A program made the translations under genes and the position numbers. A DNA stretch of 43,298 bases. Origin: CAYPUG01 sp964413905 (GTDB taxonomy: Bacteria; Chloroflexota; Anaerolineae; JAADDB01). Of this stretch, positions 24,030 to 32,963 are shown one piece after another (position 1 is the stretch's first letter; each line of letters begins with the position of its first letter). The DNA is taken from the NCBI GenBank assembly GCA_964413905.1, contig CAYPUG010000006.1:1-43298 (forward strand), given 5' to 3'. The notes under the pieces are model-generated. The model had not been told where the DNA came from and did not search any database. It was given only the letters and a program-made list of their open reading frames with translations.

Positions 24030-25118
24030 ATGAACGACGATGAACGAAAGTACTGGGTGGGTTTTAATATGGTACGCGGGATCGGTCCGGCCCGCGTGCG
24101 GGCCCTATTGGATTATTTTGGGTCTCTAAAAGAGGCATGGCACGCGCCTCCCTCCTCGTTGAAGGAGGCCGGATTAGACCGACGCTCGTTGGATAACCTT
24201 TTGGCGGCCCGTTCCGACCTGAACTTGGATCGGGAAATGGATCGCCTCCGAGAGCGTGAGATCCAGGTCATTACGTGGCAGGACGAAGATTACCCCGCCC
24301 GGCTGCGACAGATTTACAATCCCCCACCGGTGTTATATGTTAAGGGAACGCTGTTGCCCCAGGATGATTGGGCGGTCGCAGTGGTAGGCACCCGTCGTCC
24401 CACGGATTACGGCCGTGAGGCCGCACGGGTGTTGGCGAGCGGTTTGGCGCGACAGGGCATTACTGTAGTGAGCGGATTGGCTTTGGGCATTGATGGCGTC
24501 GCTCATCGGGCCGCGTTGGACGCAGGAGGCCGAACGTTTGCAGTGTTAGGGAGTGGGTTTCGGCACATTTACCCTTCCCGGCATCGAGGATTGGCTCAGC
24601 GTATAGTGGAGAACGGGGCCCTGATCACCGAATACGCGTTGGACGTGCGGCCGGAGGCATCCAATTTCCCGCCTCGCAACCGTATAATAAGCGGACTCTC
24701 TCTGGGGGTGGTGGTGGTTGAGGCGGGCAAGACGAGCGGCGCACTTATCACCGCGGCATTTGCCGCCGAACAGGGCCGAGAGGTGTTCGCGGTTCCCGGC
24801 CCTATTTTTCACCAATCGTCGGAGGGCACAAACCACCTGATCCAAAATGGCGCCAAGGCCGTGACGCGAGTTCAGGATATTCTGGAAGAGTTGGACATTA
24901 CCATGGCCGTGGAACAACAAGAGGCCCGTATTGCCATACCGAAAAGCGATGTGGAGGAGCAGATTTGGCAGTGTTTGGCCGGCGCGCCGCTGCACGTGGA
25001 TGACATCGTTCGCATCACCGGCCTTGATCCCGCGGTGGTGGTGAGCACATTAACGCTGATGGAATTAAAGGGCTTAGTGCGTCAAATTGGCCCCATGCGT
25101 TATAGAATCGTTGGGTGA
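24030..25118 (+). CDS. dprA: DNA-processing protein DprA
   Basis: A 362-residue DprA/Smf protein, which in transformable bacteria protects incoming single-stranded DNA and loads RecA. The N-terminal helix-hairpin-helix part contains VRGIGPARVRALLDYFG. The Rossmann domain contains AVAVVGTRRPTDYGREAARVLASGL, VVSGLALGIDGVAHRAAL, the FPPRNRIISGLS motif and VVEAGKTSGALITA. A C-terminal winged-helix (DML1-like) region covers about 305-360. The gene starts immediately after the rimM stop and ends four bases before topA. DprA is widespread also in non-transformable species, so competence cannot be inferred from it alone. Confidence 0.96.
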   Translation: MNDDERKYWVGFNMVRGIGPARVRALLDYFGSLKEAWHAPPSSLKEAGLDRRSLDNLLAARSDLNLDREMDRLREREIQVITWQDEDYPARLRQIYNPPPVLYVKGTLLPQDDWAVAVVGTRRPTDYGREAARVLASGLARQGITVVSGLALGIDGVAHRAALDAGGRTFAVLGSGFRHIYPSRHRGLAQRIVENGALITEYALDVRPEASNFPPRNRIISGLSLGVVVVEAGKTSGALITAAFAAEQGREVFAVPGPIFHQSSEGTNHLIQNGAKAVTRVQDILEELDITMAVEQQEARIAIPKSDVEEQIWQCLAGAPLHVDDIVRITGLDPAVVVSTLTLMELKGLVRQIGPMRYRIVG

Positions 25119-25122
25119 GACA

Positions 25123-27618
25123 ATGAGCGAGAATGAAAAAGTGATGACTGATGCAACCCTTGAAGCGTATTGTGTAAAGTGTAAGACCAAACGACCCATC
25201 CAAAATCCAGAACCTTACTTCACGCCAACAGGCCGACCGGCCGTGCGTGGTACATGCCCTGTATGTGGGACCAAACTGGTGCGTCTGGGGCGGGTGCCGG
25301 GACACGAGCACATTCCTCCCCCTGATCCCGAGCACGTTGCCGCGGCAAAAGCCCAAGCGAAGGCCAAGAAAGCATCATCGGCAAAGCCAAAGAACAAGCG
25401 CGCACGGAGTTCCCGAAGTGCATCGGCAAAACAGGCGCCGACCATTGAACGATTGGTCATTGTGGAATCTCCCACCAAAGCGCGCACCATGGATCGTTTC
25501 CTGGGCCGGGGATATGTGGTGCGCGCGTCCAAGGGTCACGTTCGGGATCTGCTCAAATCGCGGCTTTCGGTGGACGTGGAACACGACTTTCAGCCCCGTT
25601 ATACCATTCCCAAGGAACGGCGTCCGATTGTAAAACAACTGAAGGAGGAAGCCGCACGGGCAAAGGAGGTATACCTGGCCACCGACCCTGATCGGGAAGG
25701 GGAGGCTATTGCTTGGCACCTGATGCAGGCTGCGGAGATCCCGGAAGAAAAGGTGCGGCGGGTCGTCTTCCACGAAATCACCCAGGATGCCATCCGGGAA
25801 GCGTTTCAACATCCCCGTACCATTGACATGGATTTGGTGAACGCCCAACAAGCTCGGCGGGTGTTAGACCGCCTGGTGGGATATAAGGTCAGTCCTCTTT
25901 TGTGGAAGCGGGTGCGTAGCGGCACCTCTGCCGGTCGCGTTCAGTCGGTGGCCCTGCGGCTGGTGGTGGAACGTGAGCGCGCGATCCAAGCCTTTGTGCC
26001 CGAGGAATACTGGACCATCGCGGCCGAACTGGCCCGGCAGGCCGATCGGGAGCAACCGCATCGTCCCGTCTTTAAGGCGAATCTCCACCGTATTAACGGC
26101 AAAGAGCCGAGCCTGAAGAGCGAATCGGATGCTCAACACATCGTGTCCGACCTGCAGGGCGCGGTGTACATCGTGGAAAAGGTGAAACGTGGACAGCGTC
26201 GGCGTAAACCGGCCCCGCCCTTTACCACCAGTACCATGCAACAGGAAGCATCGCGGCGGTTGGGGTTCACGGCTCAACGGACTATGCGGGTGGCCCAGCA
26301 GTTGTACGAGGGTATTGACTTGGGGGCCGATGGTCGCGTGGGGTTGATCACGTACATGCGTACAGATTCCGTCCATGTGGCCGAAGTGGCTCAGCAAGAG
26401 GCACGGGCTTATATTGCCGAAACGCACGGCCCGGAGTTCTTGCCGCCTTCTCCGCCAAAGTACAAAACACGCACCCGCGGGGCCCAGGAAGCTCACGAAG
26501 CCATTCGTCCCACCTCTGTATTTCGAACGCCCGCCAAAGTGAAGCCGTACTTAAGCACGGAGCAATATAAGTTGTACGAGCTCATCTGGCGGCGTTTTGT
26601 AGCCAGTCAAATGGCACCGGCCATCTACGACACATTGACCGTGGACATCAGCGCAGGGCCGACGTCGGGGCCACGACCGTATATGTTCCGGGCCAGCGGC
26701 TCCCAAGTACACTTCCCGGGATTTCTCGTCGTATATGAAGAAGCCAAAGATGAGAACGGGACGGACAACGGGAAAGACGAAGGAAAAATTAGCATCCCAC
26801 CCTTGAGTGTGGGCGATCTCCTGGATCTAATCCGCTTAATTCCCGAGCAACATTTTACGCAGCCGCCTCCTCGGTACACCGAGGCGACGTTGGTGCGGGC
26901 CCTGGAAGAGCACGGCATAGGCCGGCCTAGCACATACGCGCCTATTCTCACCACGTTACGCCAGCGGGGGTACATTGAACGCCAGGGGAAGAGTTTAGTG
27001 CCCACGGAATTGGGCTTCACGGTCAACGATCTTCTGGTTGAATACTTTCCCTCTGTGTTCGAGGTCGGGTTCACAGCCCGTATGGAAGAGGGGCTAGACA
27101 AAGTGGCCTCGGGCGAGCAGGATTGGGTCCAACTGGTGCGGGAGTTCTATGAGCCCTTCGCGGAGATGCTGAAAGTGGCCGAGGCTTCCATGCCAGACCG
27201 TCGGGTGCCGGATCAACCGACCGGCGAGGTCTGTGAGTTGTGCGGCGCGCCGATGGTCATCAAGACGGGGCGGTACGGGAAGTTCATCGCGTGCTCCAAC
27301 TATCCCAAGTGCAAGAACACCAAGCCCTACTTCGAAAAAATCGGGGTAAAGTGTCCGGAGTGTGGCGCGGATTTGGTGATCAAACGCACGCGCAAAGGGA
27401 AGATCTTCTACGGATGTTCCCGATATCCCGAATGCACCTTCAGCGTGTGGGACCGTCCTCTCCCTTGGCCTTGTCCCAAGTGTGGCGGTCTGCTGGTAAT
27501 GAAGGGCAAGAAGAAGGCGCAATGCATAAAATGCGGAACGTGGTATAATATCGAAGAACTGGAATCTGCCCAGCAGGAGGACGAAGAACAGGCAGTACCG
27601 GTTCCCACGCCTGCCTGA
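25123..27618 (+). CDS. topA: DNA topoisomerase I with N-terminal DUF5679-type zinc ribbon
   Basis: An 831-residue type IA topoisomerase that relaxes negative supercoils. Before the Toprim domain there is an unusual 115-residue extension. It has a four-Cys ribbon (Cys17, Cys20, Cys45, Cys48, with GRPAVRGTCPVCGTK) matching DUF5679, then an Ala/Lys-rich basic linker. Toprim begins at ERLVIVESPTKARTMDRFLG and includes ATDPDREGEAIAWHL. The catalytic tyrosine is Tyr411 in GLITYMRTDSVH. Two C4 topoisomerase zinc fingers and a third CxxC pair lie near the C-terminus (about 703-815). ATG at 25123, four bases after dprA; the only Shine-Dalgarno is a weak GGTGAG. Confidence 0.95.
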   Translation: MSENEKVMTDATLEAYCVKCKTKRPIQNPEPYFTPTGRPAVRGTCPVCGTKLVRLGRVPGHEHIPPPDPEHVAAAKAQAKAKKASSAKPKNKRARSSRSASAKQAPTIERLVIVESPTKARTMDRFLGRGYVVRASKGHVRDLLKSRLSVDVEHDFQPRYTIPKERRPIVKQLKEEAARAKEVYLATDPDREGEAIAWHLMQAAEIPEEKVRRVVFHEITQDAIREAFQHPRTIDMDLVNAQQARRVLDRLVGYKVSPLLWKRVRSGTSAGRVQSVALRLVVERERAIQAFVPEEYWTIAAELARQADREQPHRPVFKANLHRINGKEPSLKSESDAQHIVSDLQGAVYIVEKVKRGQRRRKPAPPFTTSTMQQEASRRLGFTAQRTMRVAQQLYEGIDLGADGRVGLITYMRTDSVHVAEVAQQEARAYIAETHGPEFLPPSPPKYKTRTRGAQEAHEAIRPTSVFRTPAKVKPYLSTEQYKLYELIWRRFVASQMAPAIYDTLTVDISAGPTSGPRPYMFRASGSQVHFPGFLVVYEEAKDENGTDNGKDEGKISIPPLSVGDLLDLIRLIPEQHFTQPPPRYTEATLVRALEEHGIGRPSTYAPILTTLRQRGYIERQGKSLVPTELGFTVNDLLVEYFPSVFEVGFTARMEEGLDKVASGEQDWVQLVREFYEPFAEMLKVAEASMPDRRVPDQPTGEVCELCGAPMVIKTGRYGKFIACSNYPKCKNTKPYFEKIGVKCPECGADLVIKRTRKGKIFYGCSRYPECTFSVWDRPLPWPCPKCGGLLVMKGKKKAQCIKCGTWYNIEELESAQQEDEEQAVPVPTPA

Positions 27619-27640
27619 AATCGGATTCAGGGGAGGAGGC

Positions 27641-28600
27641 ATGGCCGACAACGTGGAACACCCATTACTCCCCCTACTCCAGGAATACCTGCATTACTTA
27701 GAGGTGGAACGCGGCGCGTCCGCTTACACGATTCGCAATTATGGTCGAGAGATCGGTGAATTTGCCGCGTTCCTGGCCGAGAAGGGAATTGATTCCTGGG
27801 CTTTGGTGACGCCGCGTTTGTTAGATGAGTGGTTGGGCCGTGTGGCTCGCTCGGGAATTGCTCCAAGCAGCGTGTCCCGTCGCATGTATGAGGTACGCGC
27901 GTTCTTTCGCTTTCTTGTGAAACGGGCGTACCTGGAGGGCAACCCGGTGGAAAGTGTGCGTGGGCCACGATTGGACCGGCGGCTGCCACGCTATTTGAGT
28001 GTTGATGAGGTGGTCGCGTTGATGCGGGCGGTTTCCGGATCTGACCCCTTTTCCCTCCGCGACCGGGCCATTTTGGAATTGCTTTACGGATCGGGCATTC
28101 GTTTGGGGGAACTGGTCGCGCTGAACGTCGGGGATCTGGACTTGGAACGCCGTGAGGTGTGGGTACGTGTGGGAAAGGGGGGGGAGGAGCGGATTGCCCT
28201 GTTCGGTCGCGCCGCAGAAGTGGCGTTGCGCTCTTACTTGCAGTCAGGGCGTCCTGCGTTGGTCTCGGCCAAGCATGAGACATCGGCCCTTTTCCTTAAC
28301 CGATATGGTCGGCGTCTGTCCCGGGTAAGCGTGACAAACATTGTACGTGATGCGGCCAAACGGGCCGGCATTCGCAAAACCGTCACACCGCATATGTTAC
28401 GTCATTCCTTTGCTACCCACTTGATGGAGGGGGGAGCGGATATCCGTGTGGTTCAGGAACTGTTGGGTCACAAGAGTCCCCAAACCACACAGATTTATAC
28501 GCATGTCAGCCAGCGTCATTTGAAGGAAGTATACGACCGTTACCATCCACGAGCCCGTCGGGAGAACCACCATGAACCCATCGTCCCAGAAGACCGTTGA
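27641..28600 (+). CDS. xerC: Tyrosine recombinase XerC/XerD family
   Basis: A 319-residue recombinase that resolves chromosome dimers at dif. The N-terminal SAM-like DNA-binding domain spans about 10-100. All catalytic residues are visible: Arg154 in YGSGIRLGEL, Lys179 in VGKGGEER, His251 and Arg254 in TPHMLRHSFATHL, His277 in LLGHKSPQTTQIY and nucleophile Tyr286. The position just after topA matches the xerC/codV place in Bacillota (dprA-topA-trmFO-codV). GGGGAGGAGG lies upstream of the ATG. The 3' end overlaps the following M24 peptidase start by 29 bases. Confidence 0.93.
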   Translation: MADNVEHPLLPLLQEYLHYLEVERGASAYTIRNYGREIGEFAAFLAEKGIDSWALVTPRLLDEWLGRVARSGIAPSSVSRRMYEVRAFFRFLVKRAYLEGNPVESVRGPRLDRRLPRYLSVDEVVALMRAVSGSDPFSLRDRAILELLYGSGIRLGELVALNVGDLDLERREVWVRVGKGGEERIALFGRAAEVALRSYLQSGRPALVSAKHETSALFLNRYGRRLSRVSVTNIVRDAAKRAGIRKTVTPHMLRHSFATHLMEGGADIRVVQELLGHKSPQTTQIYTHVSQRHLKEVYDRYHPRARRENHHEPIVPEDR

Positions 28601-29673
28601 ACAACGCGTGGACCGTCTGCGTGCCCTCCTCGTGACGGCCGATCTCGGCGGAATGCTGATCGGGGAGGAAAACAACCGGCGTTATATCAGTGGTTTTACC
28701 GGGAGCACCGGGTGGATCCTCATTACCCCCTCGGACGCAATTCTCATTACAGATGGCCGTTATTGGGAGCGCGCGGCCAGGGAGGCGCCTTCATTTACAT
28801 TAATGCGGGTCACCCAAGATTACGAGAGCGCCATGCGCGAGGCGTTTTCCCTGGTATCCGGGCGGGTAGGGTTTGAAGGCGACACGATCACGGTGAATCA
28901 ATTTGAGCAGGGGTTGAAGCCTGCGCAACACATCACTTGGGTTCCGGCAGACGACCTCCTGAGGATGTTGCGCATGGTGAAATCGGATGAAGAGATGGCC
29001 GCCATTCGGCGTGCGGCCGCGTTGACCGATGAGACGATGCGCCGTGTGCCGGAGATGTTGCGGCCAGGTCTCTCTGAGGCGGAGTTGGCCTGGGAGTTGG
29101 AGAAGTACATGCGTGAACACGGCGCAGAGGGGTTGGCCTTTCCCATAATTGTGGCCTTTGCGGAGAATTCGGCCCTGCCTCACGCGGAGCCCGGAGAGAG
29201 ACGTCTGGAACAGAACATGGCGGTGTGTATCGACATGGGGGCTCGTGTGGATGGCTACTGTGCCGATCTCACCCGGTCTTTCTGGTATGGCCCGAACCCG
29301 CCGGAAGATTATCTTCGCGCATGGGAGGCAGTCCATGCCGCGCTTACCGCGGCCGTGGTTTCTGTGCATCCCGGCACATCGGGACGGAGGGTAGATGCCG
29401 CGGCTCGTGATATGTTGGGCGTCTATGGCTTGGCCAATGCTTTCCTCNNNNNNNNNNCATAGCGTAGGACACGGCGTGGGGTTGGCCATTCACGAATCCC
29501 CGCGTCTTGGCCGCCGGGCATCTGACGCATTGGCCGCGCGTCACGTGATCACGGTCGAGCCCGGGGTGTATCTCAGCGGACGGTGGGGTATTCGCTTGGA
29601 GGAATTATTGATTGTGTGGGATAATGGTCCCGAGGTGGTCAGTCGGGCTCCTTTGTGGCGGGTCGTTGTGTGA
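28572..29673 (+). CDS. M24 family Xaa-Pro dipeptidase/aminopeptidase, interrupted by an assembly gap
   Basis: A pita-bread-fold metallopeptidase of about 364 residues. The N-terminal creatinase-like domain includes NNRRYISGFTGSTGWILI. Metal ligands are seen as Asp221 and Asp232 (CIDMGARVDGYCADLTRS), the His of HSVGHGVGLAIHE, the Glu of ITVEPGVYL and the Glu of RLEELLIV. A run of 10 N (29448-29457) breaks the frame between ANAFL and HSVGHG; the two sides fit the family spacing with no residues missing, so the gene is probably intact and only the assembly is broken. It acts on peptides with a proline in second position. It overlaps xerC by 29 bases. A pepQ/pepP symbol is not assigned. Confidence 0.88.
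29448..29457. other. Assembly gap (10 N)
   Basis: Ten undetermined bases inside the M24 peptidase gene. The number 10 is likely a scaffolding placeholder; the real distance is probably 0 or a multiple of 3. Confidence 0.95.
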
Positions 29674-29694
29674 CAAATGAGGAGGAGGCGCATC

Positions 29695-30915
29695 ATGTCT
29701 TGGGTTCGACACCATAGGTTCGTAGCGGGGCTTATTTTGGGGGTGGTTGTCGGATTGATCATCGGCTGGGTTATTTGGCCGGTTCAATATGTGAATACCG
29801 TCCCCGCGGATTTACGGGAATCCGACCGATTGGACTACATTTTGCTGGTTTCTCACGATTATTTGCGCACGCGCGATACGGCTGCGTTGGAACGCCGTTT
29901 GGAGACGTTTGCCCCTGAGGATTTGCCGTCATTGTTCCAGCAGGCTATGGAGGTGTATCGGTCCAACCCGGATGATGTGGCTGCCCTCAAATTCACCTAC
30001 AACGTGGTTCGCGCGTCCCTGACCCGAACGAACACAGCATCTGCCGAACCCGTTCAAGCCCCTGTTGCAGGGTCAACGGGCCAAAAGAGTGGACTCAAGC
30101 AGGGCTTTTTCACGCTGTTACTCCTCCTCGGCATCGTGATGTTGGGCCTTGCTATTTGGCAGGTATTGCGCCTCCTGCGCGAACGCAAAGGAGTAACCAC
30201 AGGTGAAGGGACAGGACAAAAGGCCGCGGATTGGGCCCGTGGACCGGCCATTGAGGAGGCTCCGGAGATTGTGATGCGACCGGAGGAGGTGGTGGGTGGT
30301 TCAGGAGCAGTTACCCACCCCACCCGCGTGGAGGAAAGTGAGGAGGCCGAAGAGGAAGAGGAGGCCGCGGCGCCCGTCTCGACGCTGATCATGGCGGAAC
30401 CGGAACCGGCAAGCGAAGAGGACGCGGCTGCGTCCTCGTTGGCGGAGCGGGAAGATCAGGTTCCACCGCCGCCCACCCTGCGTCTACTGGAGACTTTTCC
30501 TGTGATGTTTACCTTGCAAACTCGCCCGGAGGAGGGTTTTGATAACCTGTTTTCCATTGAGGAGGAAGGACGCAATTTCGGCGAGTGTGGCATGAGTGAG
30601 GAGACTTTGAATAACGATCCCCAACAGATCATCGGCATGGAAGTGTGGTTGTTCGACAAAAAGGACACCCGCACCCGCCAGGCTTATTTGCTCAGCCCTT
30701 GGGCTTATGATCAGGCGAACATCCGTCATAAGTATGAGGAAAAAGGCAAAGTGCTGAAGGCCGCGCCGAATAACGTGGTGCGGTTGACAAGCCATTCCTT
30801 GTACCTGGAAGCGGAGATTAAGGATGTGACGTTCCTAGATATGCCGGACGGCAAGCAGAAGGTCATCAACAAGTTGATTGTTGAGATGAACGTTCACCGC
30901 CGTTTGCAGGTATAA
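29695..30915 (+). CDS. Two-membrane-segment protein of unknown function
   Basis: A 406-residue protein I do not recognise. A first membrane segment lies at about 10-30 (GLILGVVVGLIIGWVIWP), followed by a helical domain (about 35-110, with RLDYILLVSHDYLRT and LERRLETFAPEDLPSLFQQAM) that is probably outside. A second membrane segment lies at about 138-160. An acidic, Glu/Ala/Pro-rich linker (about 175-270) leads to a cytoplasmic beta-rich C-terminal domain (about 275-405, with GMEVWLFDKKDTRTRQAYLLSPWAYDQ). GGAGGAGG lies before the ATG at 29695 and rules out the ATG at 29677. It closes the plus-strand chain from ffh, 21 bases after the peptidase stop, and ends against the convergent dgt gene. 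Confidence 0.7.
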   Translation: MSWVRHHRFVAGLILGVVVGLIIGWVIWPVQYVNTVPADLRESDRLDYILLVSHDYLRTRDTAALERRLETFAPEDLPSLFQQAMEVYRSNPDDVAALKFTYNVVRASLTRTNTASAEPVQAPVAGSTGQKSGLKQGFFTLLLLLGIVMLGLAIWQVLRLLRERKGVTTGEGTGQKAADWARGPAIEEAPEIVMRPEEVVGGSGAVTHPTRVEESEEAEEEEEAAAPVSTLIMAEPEPASEEDAAASSLAEREDQVPPPPTLRLLETFPVMFTLQTRPEEGFDNLFSIEEEGRNFGECGMSEETLNNDPQQIIGMEVWLFDKKDTRTRQAYLLSPWAYDQANIRHKYEEKGKVLKAAPNNVVRLTSHSLYLEAEIKDVTFLDMPDGKQKVINKLIVEMNVHRRLQV

Positions 30916-30944
30916 GGAACGAAGATAAAGGCGCGAGGTCTCTT

Positions 30945-32105
30945 CTACACCCGCACAGCGGGATCGAACAATTTGCGGTGTTCCTCCAACGCGTATCGAT
31001 CGGTCATGCCTGCAATGTAGTCACACACGACGCGGTGCAGACCCTCCTCTTCCTCGTGGACTTTACGCTGGGTCTCCGTGGGAAGTTGGCGGGGTTCGGC
31101 TACATAGGCCAGGAACAAATCGGTAAGGAGGCGGTGCGCTTTAGCGGCCATTCGCATGACCCGATAGTGACGGTAGAAGTTGTCCATGAGAAAATGTTTG
31201 AGTTCTGCATTGAGCCGCATGAGTTGAGCCGAGTAGGTGGCGAGGTTTTGCCCGACGTTCCGCACATCGTCCACGGACTGAATATGGTATTTTTCCAAGC
31301 GGTGGTGGGTGCTCTGGATAACGTCGCGGATTTCGATGCCTACGAGACGGCGAATAGCCCGGTGACGTAGCATATCGGTGATAGGAGTGTCCCAGGGTTC
31401 GTTGAGGGACTCCATGACAAAGCGCCAAATTTCCAGTTGCTGGACATCGCGCGGTTGCAGGATGCCGCTGCGTAGGCCGTCATCCAGATCCGCGGTGTTG
31501 TAGGCGATTTCGTCGGCCAGGTTGGAGATCTGGCATTCCAAGGTGCCGGCTTTCTCCGGTTCGTATCCTTCCGCGTGAACGACGTCGTATTCGGTATCGT
31601 GCTTGACGAGCCCTTCGCGCACCTCGTATGTGAGATTCAATCCGGGAAAGTCGGGATAACGGCGCTCTAATTTTTCCACGATGCGCATGGTCTGTCGTTG
31701 GTGGTCAAAGCCCCCGTGAGCTTCCATGAGCTGGTTCAGGGTGGCTTCCCCGGTGTGTCCAAAGGGAGGGTGGCCCAAATCGTGGGCGAGGCAGATGGCT
31801 TCCGTCAGGTCCTCGTTCAGGCCTAGGGCCCGAGCGAGGCTGCGCCCAATTTGAGCCACTTCAATGGTGTGGGTGAGACGATTACGGTAGTGATCGCCCT
31901 CACCGTAAACAAAGACTTGGGTTTTATATTCCAGCCGACGGAAGGCTGTGGTGTGAATGATGCGGTCTCGGTCCTTTTGGAAGGGGGTGCGATGGGGGTC
32001 CTCATCTTCGGGGTACACTCGTCCTCGCGTGTCCCCGCTCTTCATGGCATAGGGCGCCAGCAATTGGCGCTCGCGTTCCTCCCGCAATGCTCGCGTGATG
32101 ATCAT
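30945..32105 (-). CDS. dgt: Deoxyguanosinetriphosphate triphosphohydrolase-like protein (HD domain)
   Basis: A 386-residue HD-superfamily enzyme that removes triphosphate from dNTPs, helping to control nucleotide pools. The N-terminal RTPFQKDRDRIIHTTAFRRLEYKTQVF is the dNTPase signature. The metal site is formed by NRLTHTIEVAQIGRSLA and CLAHDLGHPPFGHTGE (the HD pair). The conserved CQISNLADEIAYNTADLDDGLR block follows. The length matches the shorter class of Dgt-like proteins rather than the 500-residue E. coli enzyme. AAGGGGAAGG precedes the ATG at 32105. Confidence 0.92.
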   Translation of the reverse strand: MIITRALREERERQLLAPYAMKSGDTRGRVYPEDEDPHRTPFQKDRDRIIHTTAFRRLEYKTQVFVYGEGDHYRNRLTHTIEVAQIGRSLARALGLNEDLTEAICLAHDLGHPPFGHTGEATLNQLMEAHGGFDHQRQTMRIVEKLERRYPDFPGLNLTYEVREGLVKHDTEYDVVHAEGYEPEKAGTLECQISNLADEIAYNTADLDDGLRSGILQPRDVQQLEIWRFVMESLNEPWDTPITDMLRHRAIRRLVGIEIRDVIQSTHHRLEKYHIQSVDDVRNVGQNLATYSAQLMRLNAELKHFLMDNFYRHYRVMRMAAKAHRLLTDLFLAYVAEPRQLPTETQRKVHEEEEGLHRVVCDYIAGMTDRYALEEHRKLFDPAVRV

Positions 32106-32209
32106 GGCCTTCCCCTTATAATATGCGTGCTCACTAAGGGATGCATTGTGTTCCCTGGCCGTTCCGAGCCGCGTGCATATGTAAAGGTTTATCCAGCAAT
32201 TCAGGACAC

Positions 32210-32220
32210 ATTATACCACA
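32210..32220 (-). promoter_or_regulatory. Extended -10 promoter of dgt
   Basis: On the minus strand TGTGG precedes a perfect TATAAT (32210-32215), about 105 bases before the dgt ATG, with no good -35. Together with the palindromic element at 32294 this accounts for the 331-base gap between dgt and the DUF123 gene; I see nothing else in it. Confidence 0.5.
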
Positions 32221-32293
32221 TACCACACTGTATCCCATACAGAAGCGAGATCGCATAAGGCGTTTCAGAGATCGTACATTTAAAGGCAAACGG

Positions 32294-32333
32294 GTAGGCG
32301 ATGGTATTTTGCCATCACCCACCCGACGGCCTT
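32294..32333. repeat. Palindromic interspersed element, copy 2
   Basis: An imperfect 13-bp stem (32292-32304 with 32312-32324, two mismatches) around a short T-rich loop, followed by ACGGCCTT. It shares borders and most positions with the element at 7334-7370, with a two-base longer loop and a one-base longer right arm. Confidence 0.5.
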
Positions 32334-32436
32334 ACGATGGATCAACCGTCCATACAGCGCCTTTGCGTGTTAGAGCATTGAAAAGCCCTAGGGATCGTAG
32401 AGGTGTCGGCGCTTTTTGGAGATTCCACATCTCAGG

Positions 32437-32946
32437 TTAGACGGTTAGGTGGAGGCACGGTTTTTGCCCGCCCGTAGATGTGCAGAGCAATTGAGAAAAT
32501 GTCGTCGGCCCGACGCGGAGAAAGTGCGCCGGGCATCCTGCCCGGCAGTCACTACTCCCTAGGCCGGGGAGAGGTACCTCAGTATCGGGAGCCTCTAGGA
32601 GGTAATGCACCCAATCACATTCTTTGACGAGGGGGTGCGTGGTAAAGAGTATACCGTTCGGCGTGAGGTGTTGGGTGATGTAATCAATGTGCCAATGAAG
32701 ACGTTTTTCTGCCCGTAAGTGGCGCTGTACACGCCCGGCGAGACCGCCCGGTCCGCGGGCACTGCCGATGTACACGTAGTGTCCCGGCTGAAGGCGCAGG
32801 ATCCCCAGTCGTCCTACGGGTATGTCCATCTCGGTGGAGACGTTGAAGAGGAGTGCATATGTGCCCGGCTGTCGGGGAATGCGGTGGACGTTTTCGGGTG
32901 ACAGATAAATGATGTGCGCCGGCGTGAATGCTTTGCTATGAGACAT
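32437..32946 (-). CDS. GIY-YIG family DUF123 protein
   Basis: A 169-residue protein. RIPRQPGTYALLFNV, VGRLGILRLQPGHYVYIGSARGPGGLAGRVQRHL and EKRLHWHIDYI form the DUF123 subgroup of GIY-YIG-type domains. The C-terminal GLGSSDCRAGCPAHFLRVG is the usual Cys/His end of the domain. DUF123 proteins occur alone or fused to endonuclease III in archaea; their activity is unproven. The reverse complement of the GSSDC region has an 8-bp palindrome that simply encodes RAGCPA. The ATG at 32946 lacks a strong Shine-Dalgarno; a small Cys-rich gene ends 17 bases upstream and may be co-transcribed. Confidence 0.87.
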   Translation of the reverse strand: MSHSKAFTPAHIIYLSPENVHRIPRQPGTYALLFNVSTEMDIPVGRLGILRLQPGHYVYIGSARGPGGLAGRVQRHLRAEKRLHWHIDYITQHLTPNGILFTTHPLVKECDWVHYLLEAPDTEVPLPGLGSSDCRAGCPAHFLRVGPTTFSQLLCTSTGGQKPCLHLTV

Positions 32947-32963
32947 GGACGTGGCATCCTGTG

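Noticed and set aside
32525..32550. GC-rich 8-bp palindrome inside the DUF123 gene as an inserted REP element
   Set aside because: It encodes the family's normal Cys-containing C-terminal motif without disturbing the frame, so it is probably coincidental codon usage.
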